Shown one piece after another: positions 23,512-33,245 of a stretch of 64,000 nt of DNA. Position 1 is the first letter of the stretch. Each line of letters starts with the position of its first letter. The DNA is taken from NCBI GenBank assembly GCA_030522415.1, contig CM060131.1, positions 11,365,203-11,429,202 on the forward strand, read 5' to 3'. The notes below the pieces were generated by a model that was not told the DNA's origin, did not search any database, and saw only the letters and a program-made list of their open reading frames with translations. This stretch comes from Channallabes apus (taxonomy: Eukaryota; Chordata; Actinopteri; Siluriformes; Clariidae). The translations under genes and the position numbers were made by a program.

Positions 23512-23868
23512 ATGCTAACGACAGACACTTCCCTCATGGGCTGGGGTGCAGTCTTAGATGACCGTCCAGCCCAAGGGAGCTGGAGAGGCCTTCTTCTCGC
23601 ACGGCACATCAATTGCCTCGAATTGATGGCTCTATTTCTGGCCCTAAAACACTTCCTCCAGCAGTTGAGAGTGCCATGTCCCAGTGCGGGTGGACAACAC
23701 TATGGCAAGTCTCATATATTAATCACCAGGGCGGACTGTGCTTGCGCCGCTAAACAGCTAGCGCACCAGGTTCCTGTCCCTCAATGCGATTTACATTCCA
23801 GGGCATGTAGCGGAGGCGGACCTCTTTGCCTCGCAAGATCAGCAAATGTCCCCTTTGCTACTCTCTGA
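23512..23868 (+). pseudogene. DIRS copy A RNase H domain
   Basis: It follows the reverse transcriptase and reads through the RNase H-like block TDTSLMGWGAVLDD (first Asp), HINCLELMALFLALKHF (catalytic Glu in CLEL) and the start of the next strand. A frame change near 23690-23710 then breaks the expected DNTS-like third acidic block. RNase H removes the RNA strand during first-strand synthesis. It is closest to copy B at 49005-49130, which is more damaged. Confidence 0.82.
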
Positions 23869-24020
23869 CTCTGGATTTAGTATCCCTCTTCAACAGCTCA
23901 CCATGGGTGATTATAATGATATGGGATCTTCTGTCTCGGGCGCAGGGGATGATATTTCATACCCGGCCCGAGCTTTGGAACATTCTAAGCTTATGCCCTC
24001 AAATGGAATGTATTTGAAAG

Positions 24021-25640
24021 TTGGTGACACTCCGTGAGAGATACTATAGCCCTCCGCGTGGGCTCACTTCGCCTCTAGGAATCAGGGCTCACTCAACCAG
24101 GGGGATCGCCTCATTTCTTGCACTGGCAAGAGGTATTCCGCAGCAGCAAGTGTATGCTAAGCAGGTAAACCCAGTCCACTGCCGAAATGTTTCAGTGCTG
24201 GAGTTTCTGCAGTAAAGCTTGTCCTCGGGCTTGTGCCCTAGTACTCTCAATATGTACTTACCTGCATCCTCACTAAACTATCTTCCGAAAGTTCCGTTCT
24301 GAACATGCACCCTACTGTTTTGAAGCCTTCTGTCCTCCGCGTTTTACAGCTTCGGAGCAGGAGAAACTTCACTCACTGTCTAGTACGTGCTCTTCAGATT
24401 TACGTCCACCGCATCAGCTAGTGGCGTAAGTCAGAACACCACTATACTGGGTGAGAGATGCTTTGCCCTCTCCTATGAGGTGCGTGGGCTCACTTCGCCT
24501 CTAGGAATCAGGGCTCATTCAACCATGGGATCGCCTCATCTATTGCATTAGCAAGAGGTATTCCCCTGCCACAAGTGTGCCATGCAGGTAGACCCAGTCC
24601 ACTGCCGAAATGTTCAGTGCTGGAGCCTCTGCAGGAAATGCTTGTCCTTGGGCTTGTGCCCTAGTATTCTCAGGATGTACTTCACTGCATTGTTTGAAGC
24701 CTTCTGTCCTCCGCCTTTTACAGCTTCGGAGCAGGAGAAACTTCACTTACTGTTTAGTACGTGCTCTTCAGATTTACGTCCACCGCATCAGCTAGTGGCG
24801 TAAGTCAGAGCGCCACTATACTGGGTGAGAGATGCTTTTGCCCTCTCCTATGAGGCGCGTGGGCTCACTTCGCCTCTAGGAATGAGGGCTCATTCAACCA
24901 GGGGATCGCCTCATCTATTGCACCAGCAAGAGGTATTCCCCTGCAACAAAAATGTGTGCTAAGCAGATAGACCCAATCCACTGTCCAAATGTTTCAGTGC
25001 TGGGGTGTCTGCAAGGAAAGCTTGTCCTCAGGCGGGTGCCCTAGTACTCTCAAGATGTATGTAACTGTTGCAGCGTTCTGTCCTCCACCTTTTACAGCTT
25101 CGGAACAGGAGAAACTTCACTTACTGTCCAGTACGTGCTCTTCAGATTTACATCCACCGCATCAGCTAGTGGCGTAAGTCAGAGTGCCACTATGCTGGGT
25201 GAGAGATGCTTTTGCCCTCTCCTATGAGGCACGTGGGCTCACTTCTCCTCTAGGAATCAGGGCTCATTCAACCAGGGGATCGCCTCATCTATTGCACTAG
25301 CAAGAGGTATTCCCCTGCAGCCTAGTACTCTCAGGACGTACTTAACTGCATCCTCACTGAACTATCTTCCGAAAGTTCCATAAACCCAAAAACGTGCTCT
25401 TCAGATTTACGTCCACCGCGTCAGCTAGTGGCGTAAGTCAGAGCGCCACTATACTGGGTGGGAGATGCTATTGCCCTCTGCTATGAGGCGCGTGGGTTCA
25501 GTTCGCCTCTAGGAAGCAGGGCTCATCCAATCAGGGGGATCGTCTCATCTTGCACCAGCGAGAGGTATTCCCTTGCAGCGATTGTGTGACGCGGAGGGCT
25601 GGTGCCCCCCGCACACATCTGTTACATTTATAATCTGGAT
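24021..25640 (+). pseudogene. DIRS copy A tyrosine recombinase, tandemly amplified fragments
   Basis: The region encodes pieces of a DIRS tyrosine recombinase in at least five partial repeats. Each holds the block around ALQIYVHR and the C-terminal block with the H-x-x-R catalytic motif (RAHSTRG). The latter is intact at 24073, 24870 and 25252, changed to HSTMG near 24500 and to HPIRG near 25514. Only the last unit continues into the region that holds the active-site Tyr in relatives (TATAATCTGGATGTTC, about 25629-25650), in a shifted frame. An active enzyme would have a single copy of about 350-400 residues, so this is a broken, repeat-expanded gene. Stops and frame changes are present in every unit. 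Confidence 0.82.
24073..25560 (+). repeat. Tandem array of about 370-430-bp units (about five) in DIRS copy A
   Basis: The marker CCTCTAGGAATCAGGGCTC (or close) recurs at about 24073, 24500, 24870, 25252 and 25514, giving spacings of roughly 427, 370, 382 and 262 bases. The second marker CCACCGCATCAGCTAGTGGC recurs at about 24407, 24780, 25155 and 25416. The last unit is internally shortened. Confidence 0.9.
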
Positions 25641-25774
25641 GTTCATGCTACTCCGGGCTCATGTCCCCGAGTTAGCTGACAAGGAATAGTTCTGAGACCT
25701 TCTCGGCCTTGTGCGCACACGCTTCACAACCTTGGGGTCCAGACACTTGCAGTGCGGCGGCGTTGGTATTCTCG

Positions 25775-25886
25775 TTCCCATAGTGTTTTCACGCAGCATC
25801 ACGCAGAGTAGCCTTTGAAAGGGAACATCTCGGGTTACTTCGCTGCAACCCTGTTCCCTGAAAAGGCGGGAACGAGATGCTGCGTC
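25775..25886 (+). repeat. Internal complementary region of DIRS copy A
   Basis: The left part (to AAC at 25824-25826) is the complement of the element's left tip, and the right part (from about 25827) is the complement of its right tip (CGGGTTACTTCG..., GGCGGGAACGAGATGCTGC). This back-to-back arrangement is the template thought to join the ends when the circular intermediate forms. Confidence 0.88.
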
Positions 25887-25927
25887 CCAATGCCACACTG
25901 CCATGTGACCGGACGTCCGTTCAGACA

Positions 25928-26152
25928 AATGAATCTGAGGTTTGTCGCCGGCTCACTAGTATTTATAACCTCCAGCTGCGTCTAATCAGATGACGTCACC
26001 TGACCGAGGTTATACATAGCCAAAAATTTGGCTTGTTTGCACACACATGCTTCACAACCGGCAACATGACAAAATGGTTCCCATAGCGTTTTCACGCAGT
26101 ATCTCGTTCCCGCCTTTTCATGGAACAGGGTTATAGCGAAGTAACCCGAGAA
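25928..26152 (-). repeat. Right inverted terminal repeat of DIRS copy A
   Basis: Complement of the left repeat, including TATTTATA at 25960-25967 and TGACGTCA at 25991-25998, plus an extra tip of about 50 bases (TTCCCGCCTTTTCATGGAAC... ) that the left repeat lacks, as is usual in DIRS elements. Confidence 0.92.
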
Positions 26153-26638
26153 GTTTTCCGCGACACATAGCGTTTTGCATTTTGGCCAAAAAGTTCCATT
26201 TTGGTCTCATCTGACCAGAGCACCTTCTTCCACATGTTTGCTGTGCAAACGGGACTTCTTATGGTTTTCTGTTAACAATGGCTTTCTTCTTGCCACTCTT
26301 CCATAAAGGCCAACTTTGCGCAGTGCACGATTAATAGTTGTCCTATGGACAGATTCCCCCACCTGAGCTGTAGATCTCTGCAGCTCGTCCAGAGTCACCA
26401 GGGGCCTCTTGGCTGCATTTCTGATCAGCGCTCTCCTTGTTCAGCCTGTGAGTTTAGGTGGACGGCCTTGTCTTGGTAGGTTTACAGTTGTGCCATACTC
26501 CTTCCATTTCTGAATGATCGCTTGTACAGTGCTCCGTGGGATGTTCAAGGCTTTGGACATCTTTTTGTAGCCTAAGCCTGCTTTAAATTTCTCAATAACT
26601 TTATCCCTGACCTGTCTGGCGTGTTCTTTGGACTTCAT
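26153..26638 (-). pseudogene. Tc1-like transposase, N-terminal half (right of DIRS insert)
   Basis: It reads from an ATG at 26638. A first helix-turn-helix (LGYKKMSKALNIPRSTVQAI), the KWKEYGTTVNLPR linker and GRPPKLTG hook are followed by a stop near 26441-26443 that looks like a CGA-to-TGA change. Then, in the same frame, come the second helix-turn-helix region (VHRTTINRALRKVGLYGR) and RRKPLL. The SDETK-like first catalytic Asp follows in a changed frame near 26205. The gene continues at 22117 on the other side of the insert. Confidence 0.9.
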
Positions 26639-27015
26639 GGTGTTGTTGCTCCCAATATTCTCTTAGACAACCTCTGAGGCCGTCACAGAGCAGCTGTATT
26701 TGTACTGACATTAGATTACACACAGGTGCACTCTATTTAGTCATTAGCACTCATCAGGCAATGTCTATGGGCAACTGACTTCACTCAGACCAAAGGGGGC
26801 TGAATAATTACGCACACCCCACTTTTCAGTTATTTATTTGTAAGAAATGTTTGGAATCATGTATGATTTTCGTTCCACTTCTCACGTGTACACCACTTTG
26901 TATTGGTCTTTCATGTGGAATTCCAATAAAATTGATTCATGTTTGTGGCTGTAATGTGACAAAATGTGGAAAAGTTCAAGGGGCGAATACTTTTGCAAGC
27001 CACTGTATATACAGT

Positions 27016-28510
27016 CAGAGGTGGAAAGTAACGAATTACATTTACTCGCGTTACTGTAATTGAGTAGCTTTTTTGTGTATTTCTACTTTTTAAAGTAGTT
27101 TTAAAAATCTGTAATTTTACTTTTACTTAAGTACGTTTTGTTTGAAGTATTGTAATTCGCTACATTTTAAATCATATTCGCTACTGAGTAAAAAATAAAT
27201 AAATGAAAATGATAAAACAATAAAAAAATATTATGCTGTGTATAAATGCTCCGTTGCGCCGCGTGTGTGTACCATGTCCTGGTCGCGCGCCGCTCCAGAC
27301 TCCACTCCAGGTTTTCTGACATCGGCATCACCTGACCTACCACACGGTCGCTTCCGCCCTGAGTGACGTCATCGACTAGCGCGACTGGAGAGAGCCGCGC
27401 GAAAGATGAAAGAGGTTGTGATTTTGGCGTTTTGACATTTGGTTGTGTATTCTGGTTTGACTTTTTGCCTCCAATTGACTTTGATTATTGCTTTGTCCCT
27501 TTGGTTTGGTTGGTCTTTGTATATATTTGTAGATAATTTCACTGTATGTCTGTGCACTCACTAGTAGCAGGGGCGTGGCTGCCATTTATTTTTGGAAGAG
27601 GGAGTTTATTTGGGAATTTATTTGCTCAGGAATAAAATAAAGATAGCTGACTACCTTATTGTACGGAATGATGGGGGGGGGGGGGGGGGGTGATAAAATT
27701 ATATATACATAATATATATAAGGTTATCAAAGCAGTCCCACAGCTTAATCATAGCTAAAACAATCCAGTGAAATATTAGACTGTGAGACTTTTTTGAGCC
27801 AGGTATTTTATATAGTTTAGCTTAGGTTTATATTTTATATAGTTTATATAGGTTTAGGGAGTCCGGGAAGGTACCTGTATTTTTGTTTGTGTGTTTTTTT
27901 TTTTTTTTTGCAGGTAATCTAGCTACTAAATATAAATACCATTTTGTTTATTATTTTGGCCTGGGTCCAACCTGAATCTGATCCTCCTCCTGTTGTGTGT
28001 GTGTGTGTTTGTGTCTGTGTGTGTGTGTGTGTGTGTATAAAAACCTAATTTTTTCATCAGTTAATGATTGGATCTAGTTCTTTCTGCCATATACCACCAT
28101 TTCCATACAGTTTAAAATAGAACCCTGAACCATTCTTTTGCTGTATGACCCTAGACTGGGACGTAACACCATATTTAAGTGACCACTTTGATTTTCAAGC
28201 ACAAGAAAGACAAACAGCTTTATTATGCAAAGGTGTTCCTTCAGTTAAAAAACAACTAGTTTGAGATTTATATCTGCTCATCTTTTTTGAACTACGCTAG
28301 AATGCCTCATCCCACCCCCGCTGTTAAAAAAATTAAAATAAAAAAGTAACTCGGTAACTTTTACTCTGAGTACATTTTTTAATGAGCTACTTTTTACTTT
28401 TAGTTGAGTAGATTTTTATAATGGTAACTTTACTTGTACTTAAGTAAAATTTCACTGAAGTAACAGTACTTGTACTTGAGTACAAAATTTTATTACTCTT
28501 TCCACCTCTG
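27016..28510. mobile_element. hAT-type non-autonomous element, 1,495 bp
   Basis: Termini CAGAGGTGGAAAGTAACG and CTCTTTCCACCTCTG are inverted counterparts, and the 8-base duplication TATACAGT flanks it exactly (27008-27015 and 28511-28518), both hallmarks of hAT. Subterminal regions are full of AAGTAA/TTACTT words that pair between the ends. No transposase is recognisable. Inside are a CpG-rich patch (about 27245-27410), a poly-G run (27673-27690), a poly-T run and a (TG)n tract (about 27999-28037). Confidence 0.93.
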
Positions 28511-28514
28511 TATA

Positions 28515-28970
28515 CAGTACAGGCCAAAAGTTTGGACACACCTTCTCACTCAATGTGTTTTCTTTATATTCATGACCATTTACATTGGTAGATTCTCACT
28601 GAAGGCATCAAAACTATGAATGAACACGTGGAGTTATGTTCTTAACAACAAAAGGTGAAATAACTGAAAACAAGTTTTATATTCTACTTTCTTCAAAATA
28701 GCCACCCTTTGCTCTGATTACTGCTTGGCATTTTCTCGATGAGCTTCAAGAGGTACAGTAGTCACCTGAAATGGTTTTCACTTCACAGGTGTGCCTTATC
28801 AGGGTTAATTAGTGGAATTTCTTGCTTTATCAATGGGGTTGGGACCATCAATTGTGTTGTGCAGAAGTCAGGTTACTACACAGCCAACAGAGATGTGTAG
28901 TACTACACAGATGACCTGGCCTCCACAGTCACCGGACCTGAACTCAATCGAGATGGTTATACTGTATACA
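28515..28970 (+). mobile_element. Tc1-like element remnant, internally deleted
   Basis: Left end CAGTACAGGCCAAAAGTTTG is a familiar fish Tc1-like terminus. It is followed by the arm (to about 28700), a shortened 5' region, and about 50 bases of transposase catalytic region reading MTWPPQSPDLNSIE (28909-28950), which holds the third acidic residue. Everything between and the right end are missing. The hAT insertion at 28511-28518 sits on its left tip. Confidence 0.82.
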
Positions 28971-29129
28971 ATATACTGTATCTCCATCCATCTAGGAAAC
29001 TCTGTAGTCCAACTAGGGGCCGTGAAGACCAATGGAGATTACCATTGTATTTATTCCCATGTTTAATAATTAATAATATATAATTATTTATTTTTAAGAC
29101 CTTATTTATTTGACCTCTGGACAAGATAC

Positions 29130-29540
29130 ACACAACGGGCAATCTGGGAACGGCAAATACTGTAGCTTAATTTGCATAACTTGGAGTGTGGGAGGGGAAA
29201 AAATTATATATACATTATATGTTTTTTTTACAGGCATGCCATGATTCACTGTACCTTAAACACATAATTCATAGTTTACCCACCTCTTTCTTATTGAATG
29301 GAATTGAATTGAATTTTAACCACTACAGCCCTGCTCGCGACAGTGAAATTTTGCCCGTGTAATATGGAGTGCTATGATAAAACTTGGCTTTAAAAACTAT
29401 TAAATGAAAGCGCAATAAATTTAAATAAACTTAAAATGATGATCATATATGCTTTGTAGGATAGCAGGACTACCCAAAGGAAACCCACCAGGCGTCGAGA
29501 GAACATACAGTACTGTACTGTATAAGCTCCACAAACATCA
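29130..29540 (-). mobile_element. Very diverged Mermaid-type SINE, interrupted
   Basis: Two parts of one SINE body in order and orientation: 29130-29200 (CACAACGGGCAATCTGGGAAC, then TTGGAGTGTGGGAGG) and 29466-29540 (GGACTACCCAAAGGAAACCC, CCACCAGGCGTCGAGAGAAC). About 265 bases of unidentified AT-rich DNA separate them. Both parts carry TACTGTA/TACAGTA, at 29158-29164 and a chain at 29506-29522. Confidence 0.65.
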
Positions 29541-30255
29541 CTGAGATGATATTCTTACCATAAAGTTTTACGAAGAGGAATTTGTAACCAGTTTGACCAG
29601 TATCAACTATATCAGTGCATGATTGATCACTGGCTCTTCTTTTAGCAAAATATTTACAGTATATACAGTATATTAAAAAATATTACTACATTCATATTAG
29701 TACTCATGCCAAACCGTGTCCTCTTTCACCGTGTCCTCTTCACTGATGACAGATGCACATAGATAACTTGACAGCTGGTAATTAGAGTATTTACAATCAA
29801 GATCTACAGTATTAGACTTTTGTCTGTTTTGCTATGGGACAAATATAAAAACATAACCACAGTGTGATATTCCTCAGATGAGCTTGCAAGATCAGGCATT
29901 TTTTTTAGGCAGATGGGTTTTGCTACTGTGTTTCTTTAACTAATTCATACCCCTTTTAAGAGTTCTTACAATGCAATTGGTCTAACTTTTTTGTGTCCTG
30001 ACAACCCTTAATGATACAATGGACTTGATTTAGGTTATAAAGAAAATTTTAACATTTTAAAATTGCCATGGTGAAGCAGACATGCTAATGTGTTTTTCAT
30101 TGGTTGAATACTAATACAGTATATGCATTTTTTTCAACATTTTTAGCCAGTTTGCTTAACTTTATAGCAACAACTAATGGATTTTCCTAGCCAGACATAT
30201 TAATCATACTGTATTATTCCACTCTTGCTTCTATGCTGTCTCATAAAGCCATTTT
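29541..30255. other. Anonymous AT-rich DNA
   Basis: No gene recognised. Several TACAGTA heptamers occur (about 29655, 29664, 29805, 30114, 30209). Confidence 0.5.
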
Positions 30256-30658
30256 CAGGGGAAAAAATTCATTCATTCATTCATTTTCTATACCGCTTAA
30301 TCCTGTGTTCAGGGTCGCGGGGGACCTGGAGCCTATCCCAGGAGACTTCGGGCACTAGGCGGGGTACACCCTGGACAGGGTGCCAATCCATCGCAGGGCA
30401 CACACACATACACACACTCACACACCCAATCACACACTACGGGCAATTTGGGAACGCCAATTAGCCTAACCTGCATATCTCTGGACTGTGGGAGGAAACC
30501 GGAGTACCCGGAGGAAACCCACCAAGCACGGGGAGAACATGCAAACTCCATGCACACAGAGACGGGAATCGAGCCTGGCCGGGGAATCGAACCCAGACCC
30601 TGGAGGTGCAAGGCGACAGTGCTAGCCACTACACCACCGTGCCACCAGGGGAAAAAAT
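30256..30658 (-). mobile_element. Full-length Mermaid-type SINE with 13-bp target duplication
   Basis: The SINE at 30269-30645 is bounded by CAGGGGAAAAAAT at 30256-30268 and 30646-30658. It is among the least diverged copies in the window and closely matches the 2.2-kb copy. Confidence 0.95.
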
Positions 30659-31613
30659 CTTATTGGCAAATTTATCAGCACTACAATTTACTGTAACATC
30701 AACGTTTTATTTTATTATTTTATTAGTATTTTTTTTTTTTACTAAAGGTAGACACTCTTCCCTGTAAAGTCATATGAAACATCATAAATCTTTCATTTGA
30801 TTTTATGACTACAATACCACATACTGTATCTAGCCAAAAAGTAACGTGTTATATTACTAATTATTAAAAAAGCAATATATTACACTTGTTACTAACAGGA
30901 CTGTTTACTCCTGAACATGAATAATTTTCAAGTCCATTCTAATGCTTGATGTTCTTCCCCACAGTGTGATTTTACCTGTTCACACAATAGACCAATCATA
31001 TACCTTTCTGCTGTTAGAACACTTTTTTAAGTCCACATGAGCCTCCATTGCTAAGCCCCTGGAAAGCAAATAAAAGCTAAACAAATCCAAACAGATTCCA
31101 TACAAGCTGCAAAGAATTCTCCTTACACATGTTGAAACCCTGCTGTCAATCTTTAACATACTGCAACACTTCAACAGATCCAATTCTAGCGCCCAAGTGA
31201 CCATTTGTTCAGAGTTAATATTTGAACACAAACATCCGATAATGTTGGAAAGAGAAATATTGATCATGGATTAGGTCCTCAATCTCAGAGGCACCAGGAT
31301 TTCTGGTGAACAGGAGAATATAATATATCAATATTAATCCACATGTCAGTTACATTAACTGTATTAAGTAGGGGGACCCTCAAACAGCAACTTTATTTAT
31401 TTTTTTTAACAAATCAACAAATAAATAAAAATGAAGATGCACATCAATGTATCTTGGGGTCAAAAATTGATCATGGTTTGGTAAATCAATAGACCAGGGC
31501 CTAAAATCTCTGAACCCTGAAATTAATGTGATTGTACAATGTCTTCTCAAAAGGAAACATAAGTTATTGCATCAACAAACTGTAAGACATTCTTCAGTGG
31601 ATGAGGTTCTCTT
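30659..31613. other. Anonymous AT-rich DNA
   Basis: No gene recognised. The minus-strand open frame at 30980-31267 has no family I know. Confidence 0.5.
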
Positions 31614-32100
31614 ATAACTAAGTAATTCCACTGCATAGTACGGCACGACACGGTTCAGTTCAGCTCACTTTTGGGGGGTTTTCCACTGGGAACAGTACCT
31701 GGTACCTGGTCCTTTTTTTAGTACCACCTCAGCCGAGGTTCCAAGCGCGCCGAACCGTTACCAAAACGTGATGTGTAAACTCTGCTGGTCACTGATTGGC
31801 CGGAGAAAATCGTCATTACTGCGTCACTGAGCTTGCGACACGAGACACAACAGAACCACTATATTTAGAAACAGCCAGAGAAGGATCGGACGCACCTTTT
31901 TGTATTAACCAAAATTTTTCTTTGGCTGCCATCAGCCTCTTTTGAAACAAACTCCTTCGTCTCGCTGTTAAAAACATCCACATGCCGAGAATGAAGAACA
32001 CCATGCCGGCGATATGCTCCATTGTCGTGTGTTTGTTTGTGGCGCGTTTACGATGACGTCACGGCAGTAGCGGCGCCGCAACTAAGGTTTTAAACTTCCC
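31614..32100. mobile_element. Degraded non-autonomous DNA element (family uncertain)
   Basis: TTCCACTGCATAGTACGGCA, CCACTGGGAACAGTACCTGG and the later GCGGCGCCGC block are a set I associate with a common dispersed fish DNA element, but I cannot name the family safely. The right terminus is not recognisable. CpG content is above that of the surroundings. Confidence 0.5.
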
Positions 32101-32528
32101 ACAGAAAAAATAAACATACTTTGATCTGTCCATTCATCTTTAAAAGTTCACTTTTCATAGTCTACTTGCTTATTTATGGAGTAAGCCCAGCTGTGTCATG
32201 CGTTCATTTGAGGATTTTGGCGGCTTTCAGAGGATTTTAGGTGCGTTATCACTTATATTTCCTCATACTCTGTGTGTACCCATTAAACTTGCATTGAATG
32301 ATCTGCCCACCTCGAGGGAAAAAGCGCTGTCCAGAAAGCAATAGATGCTGTGATATAATATGGCATATAATAACCTCAGTTCTACTCAACATTTTGATTT
32401 AATTTCTGTCGCAAGCTTAACTTCAGGCAAATCCAAGGACAGGCAAAGTTTCAATAAATTCTGTCCAGTCAGTTTTTGCATTATGCTGTGACAAAATCTG
32501 CCTGGACAGACAGACAGACAGACAGACA
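32101..32528. other. Anonymous DNA
   Basis: No gene recognised. A short GACA repeat (about 32509-32527) borders the next element. Confidence 0.5.
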
Positions 32529-32530
32529 TA

Positions 32531-32865
32531 CAGGTCCTTCTCAAAAAATTAGCATATTGTGATAAAGTTCATTATTTTCTGTAATGTACTGATAAACATT
32601 AGACTTTCATATATTTTAGATTCATTACACATACCCTCTTGCTTGAGGGTGTCAATGATGGCCTTCTGGACAGCAGTCAGGTTGGCAGTCTTACCCATGA
32701 TTGCGGTTTTGAGTAATGAACCAGGCTGGGAGTTTTTAAAAGCCTCAGGAATCTTTTGCAGGTGTTTAGAGTTAATTAGTTGATTCAGATGATTAGGTTA
32801 ATAGCTCGTTTAGAGAACCTTTTCATGATATGCTAATTTTTTGAGATAGGAATTTTGGGTTTTCA
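32531..32865 (-). mobile_element. Tc1-like element, most of transposase deleted
   Basis: Left arm 32531-32632 (tip CAGGTCCTTCTCAAAAAATT, preceded by TA) is fused directly to the 5' region of the transposase gene. That 5' region (32633-32865) matches 57841-58073 over 233 bases with one visible mismatch. The inner repeat of the right arm (TGCTAATTTTTTGAGA) remains but the outer right tip is missing. Confidence 0.85.
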
Positions 32866-33025
32866 ACAACCTTGAACTCTTTTGCTGCTAAGACCCATAC
32901 ACGGCAGGCTCTGATGTACTGGGTGTTCTGAAATCTTTCTATTGTGGCCAGCATTGACTTTTTCAGCTATGTGGTCTACAATGTCTTTTTAGGGATCGCA
33001 CTAGATAGGCTGGACCCCATGGGAA
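32866..33025. other. Unidentified repeat-like sequence between two Tc1 fragments
   Basis: Contains GTACTGGGTGTTCTGAAATC, which I have the impression of meeting in other fish repeats but cannot assign. No open frame of use. Confidence 0.3.
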
Positions 33026-33245
33026 AAAAGTTTGACCTCTGTCATTGCCAACAAAGGGTATATAATCCTTGAGATGAAATTTTGTTATTGACCACCTACT
33101 TCAGCATAATTTGCTTAATAATTTGCTTTTGTTATTTTGTTTCCCATAGTTGAGGTATACCTATGATGAAAATGACAGACCACTCTCATCTTTTTAAGTG
33201 GGAGAACTTGCACAATTGGTGGCTGACAATGTTTTTTTTGTAGTG
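33026..33245. mobile_element. Terminal arm of another Tc1-like element
   Basis: TTTGACCTCTGTCATTGCCA, ACAAAGGGTATATAATCC and TTAAGTGGGAGAACTTGCAC in this order match the terminal arm of a common fish Tc1-like family. The tip is near 33245 (..GTAGTG, then TA). The rest of the element is absent. Confidence 0.75.

Larger units (their letters stand above)
22118..26152 (+). mobile_element. DIRS-type tyrosine-recombinase retrotransposon, copy A (gag deleted)
   Basis: The element has inverted terminal repeats and an internal complementary region near the right end, the arrangement of DIRS elements. These replicate through a circular DNA and integrate by a tyrosine recombinase rather than a DDE integrase. 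It holds a damaged reverse transcriptase, an RNase H and tyrosine recombinase pieces, all on the plus strand. The gag-like gene of copy B is absent, the interval 22510-22680 holding only junk. It begins at GTT (22118-22120), a GTT follows its right end (26153-26155), and there is no target duplication, as expected for recombinase-mediated insertion at a GTT. Confidence 0.93.
21409..27005 (-). mobile_element. Tc1-like transposon split by a DIRS element
   Basis: Left tip CAGTGGCTTGCAAAAGTATT and right tip ATACTTTTGCAAGCCACTG are perfect inverted counterparts with TA at both edges (21407-21408 and 27006-27007). Removing the inserted 22118-26152 leaves about 1,562 bp, the normal Tc1 size. The long arms (about 21409-21620 and 26790-27005) both contain the CCACATTTTGTCACATTACA block and its complement. 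The transposase gene lies on the minus strand and is cut by the insertion. Confidence 0.96.

Noticed and set aside
24073..25560. CRISPR-like array
   Set aside because: Units are several hundred bases long, protein-related and in a vertebrate retroelement. There are no short spaced repeats.
31816..32022. Small membrane protein (MEHIAGMVFFILGMWMFL)
   Set aside because: It lies within a degraded dispersed DNA element. A hydrophobic start alone is not evidence of a gene.
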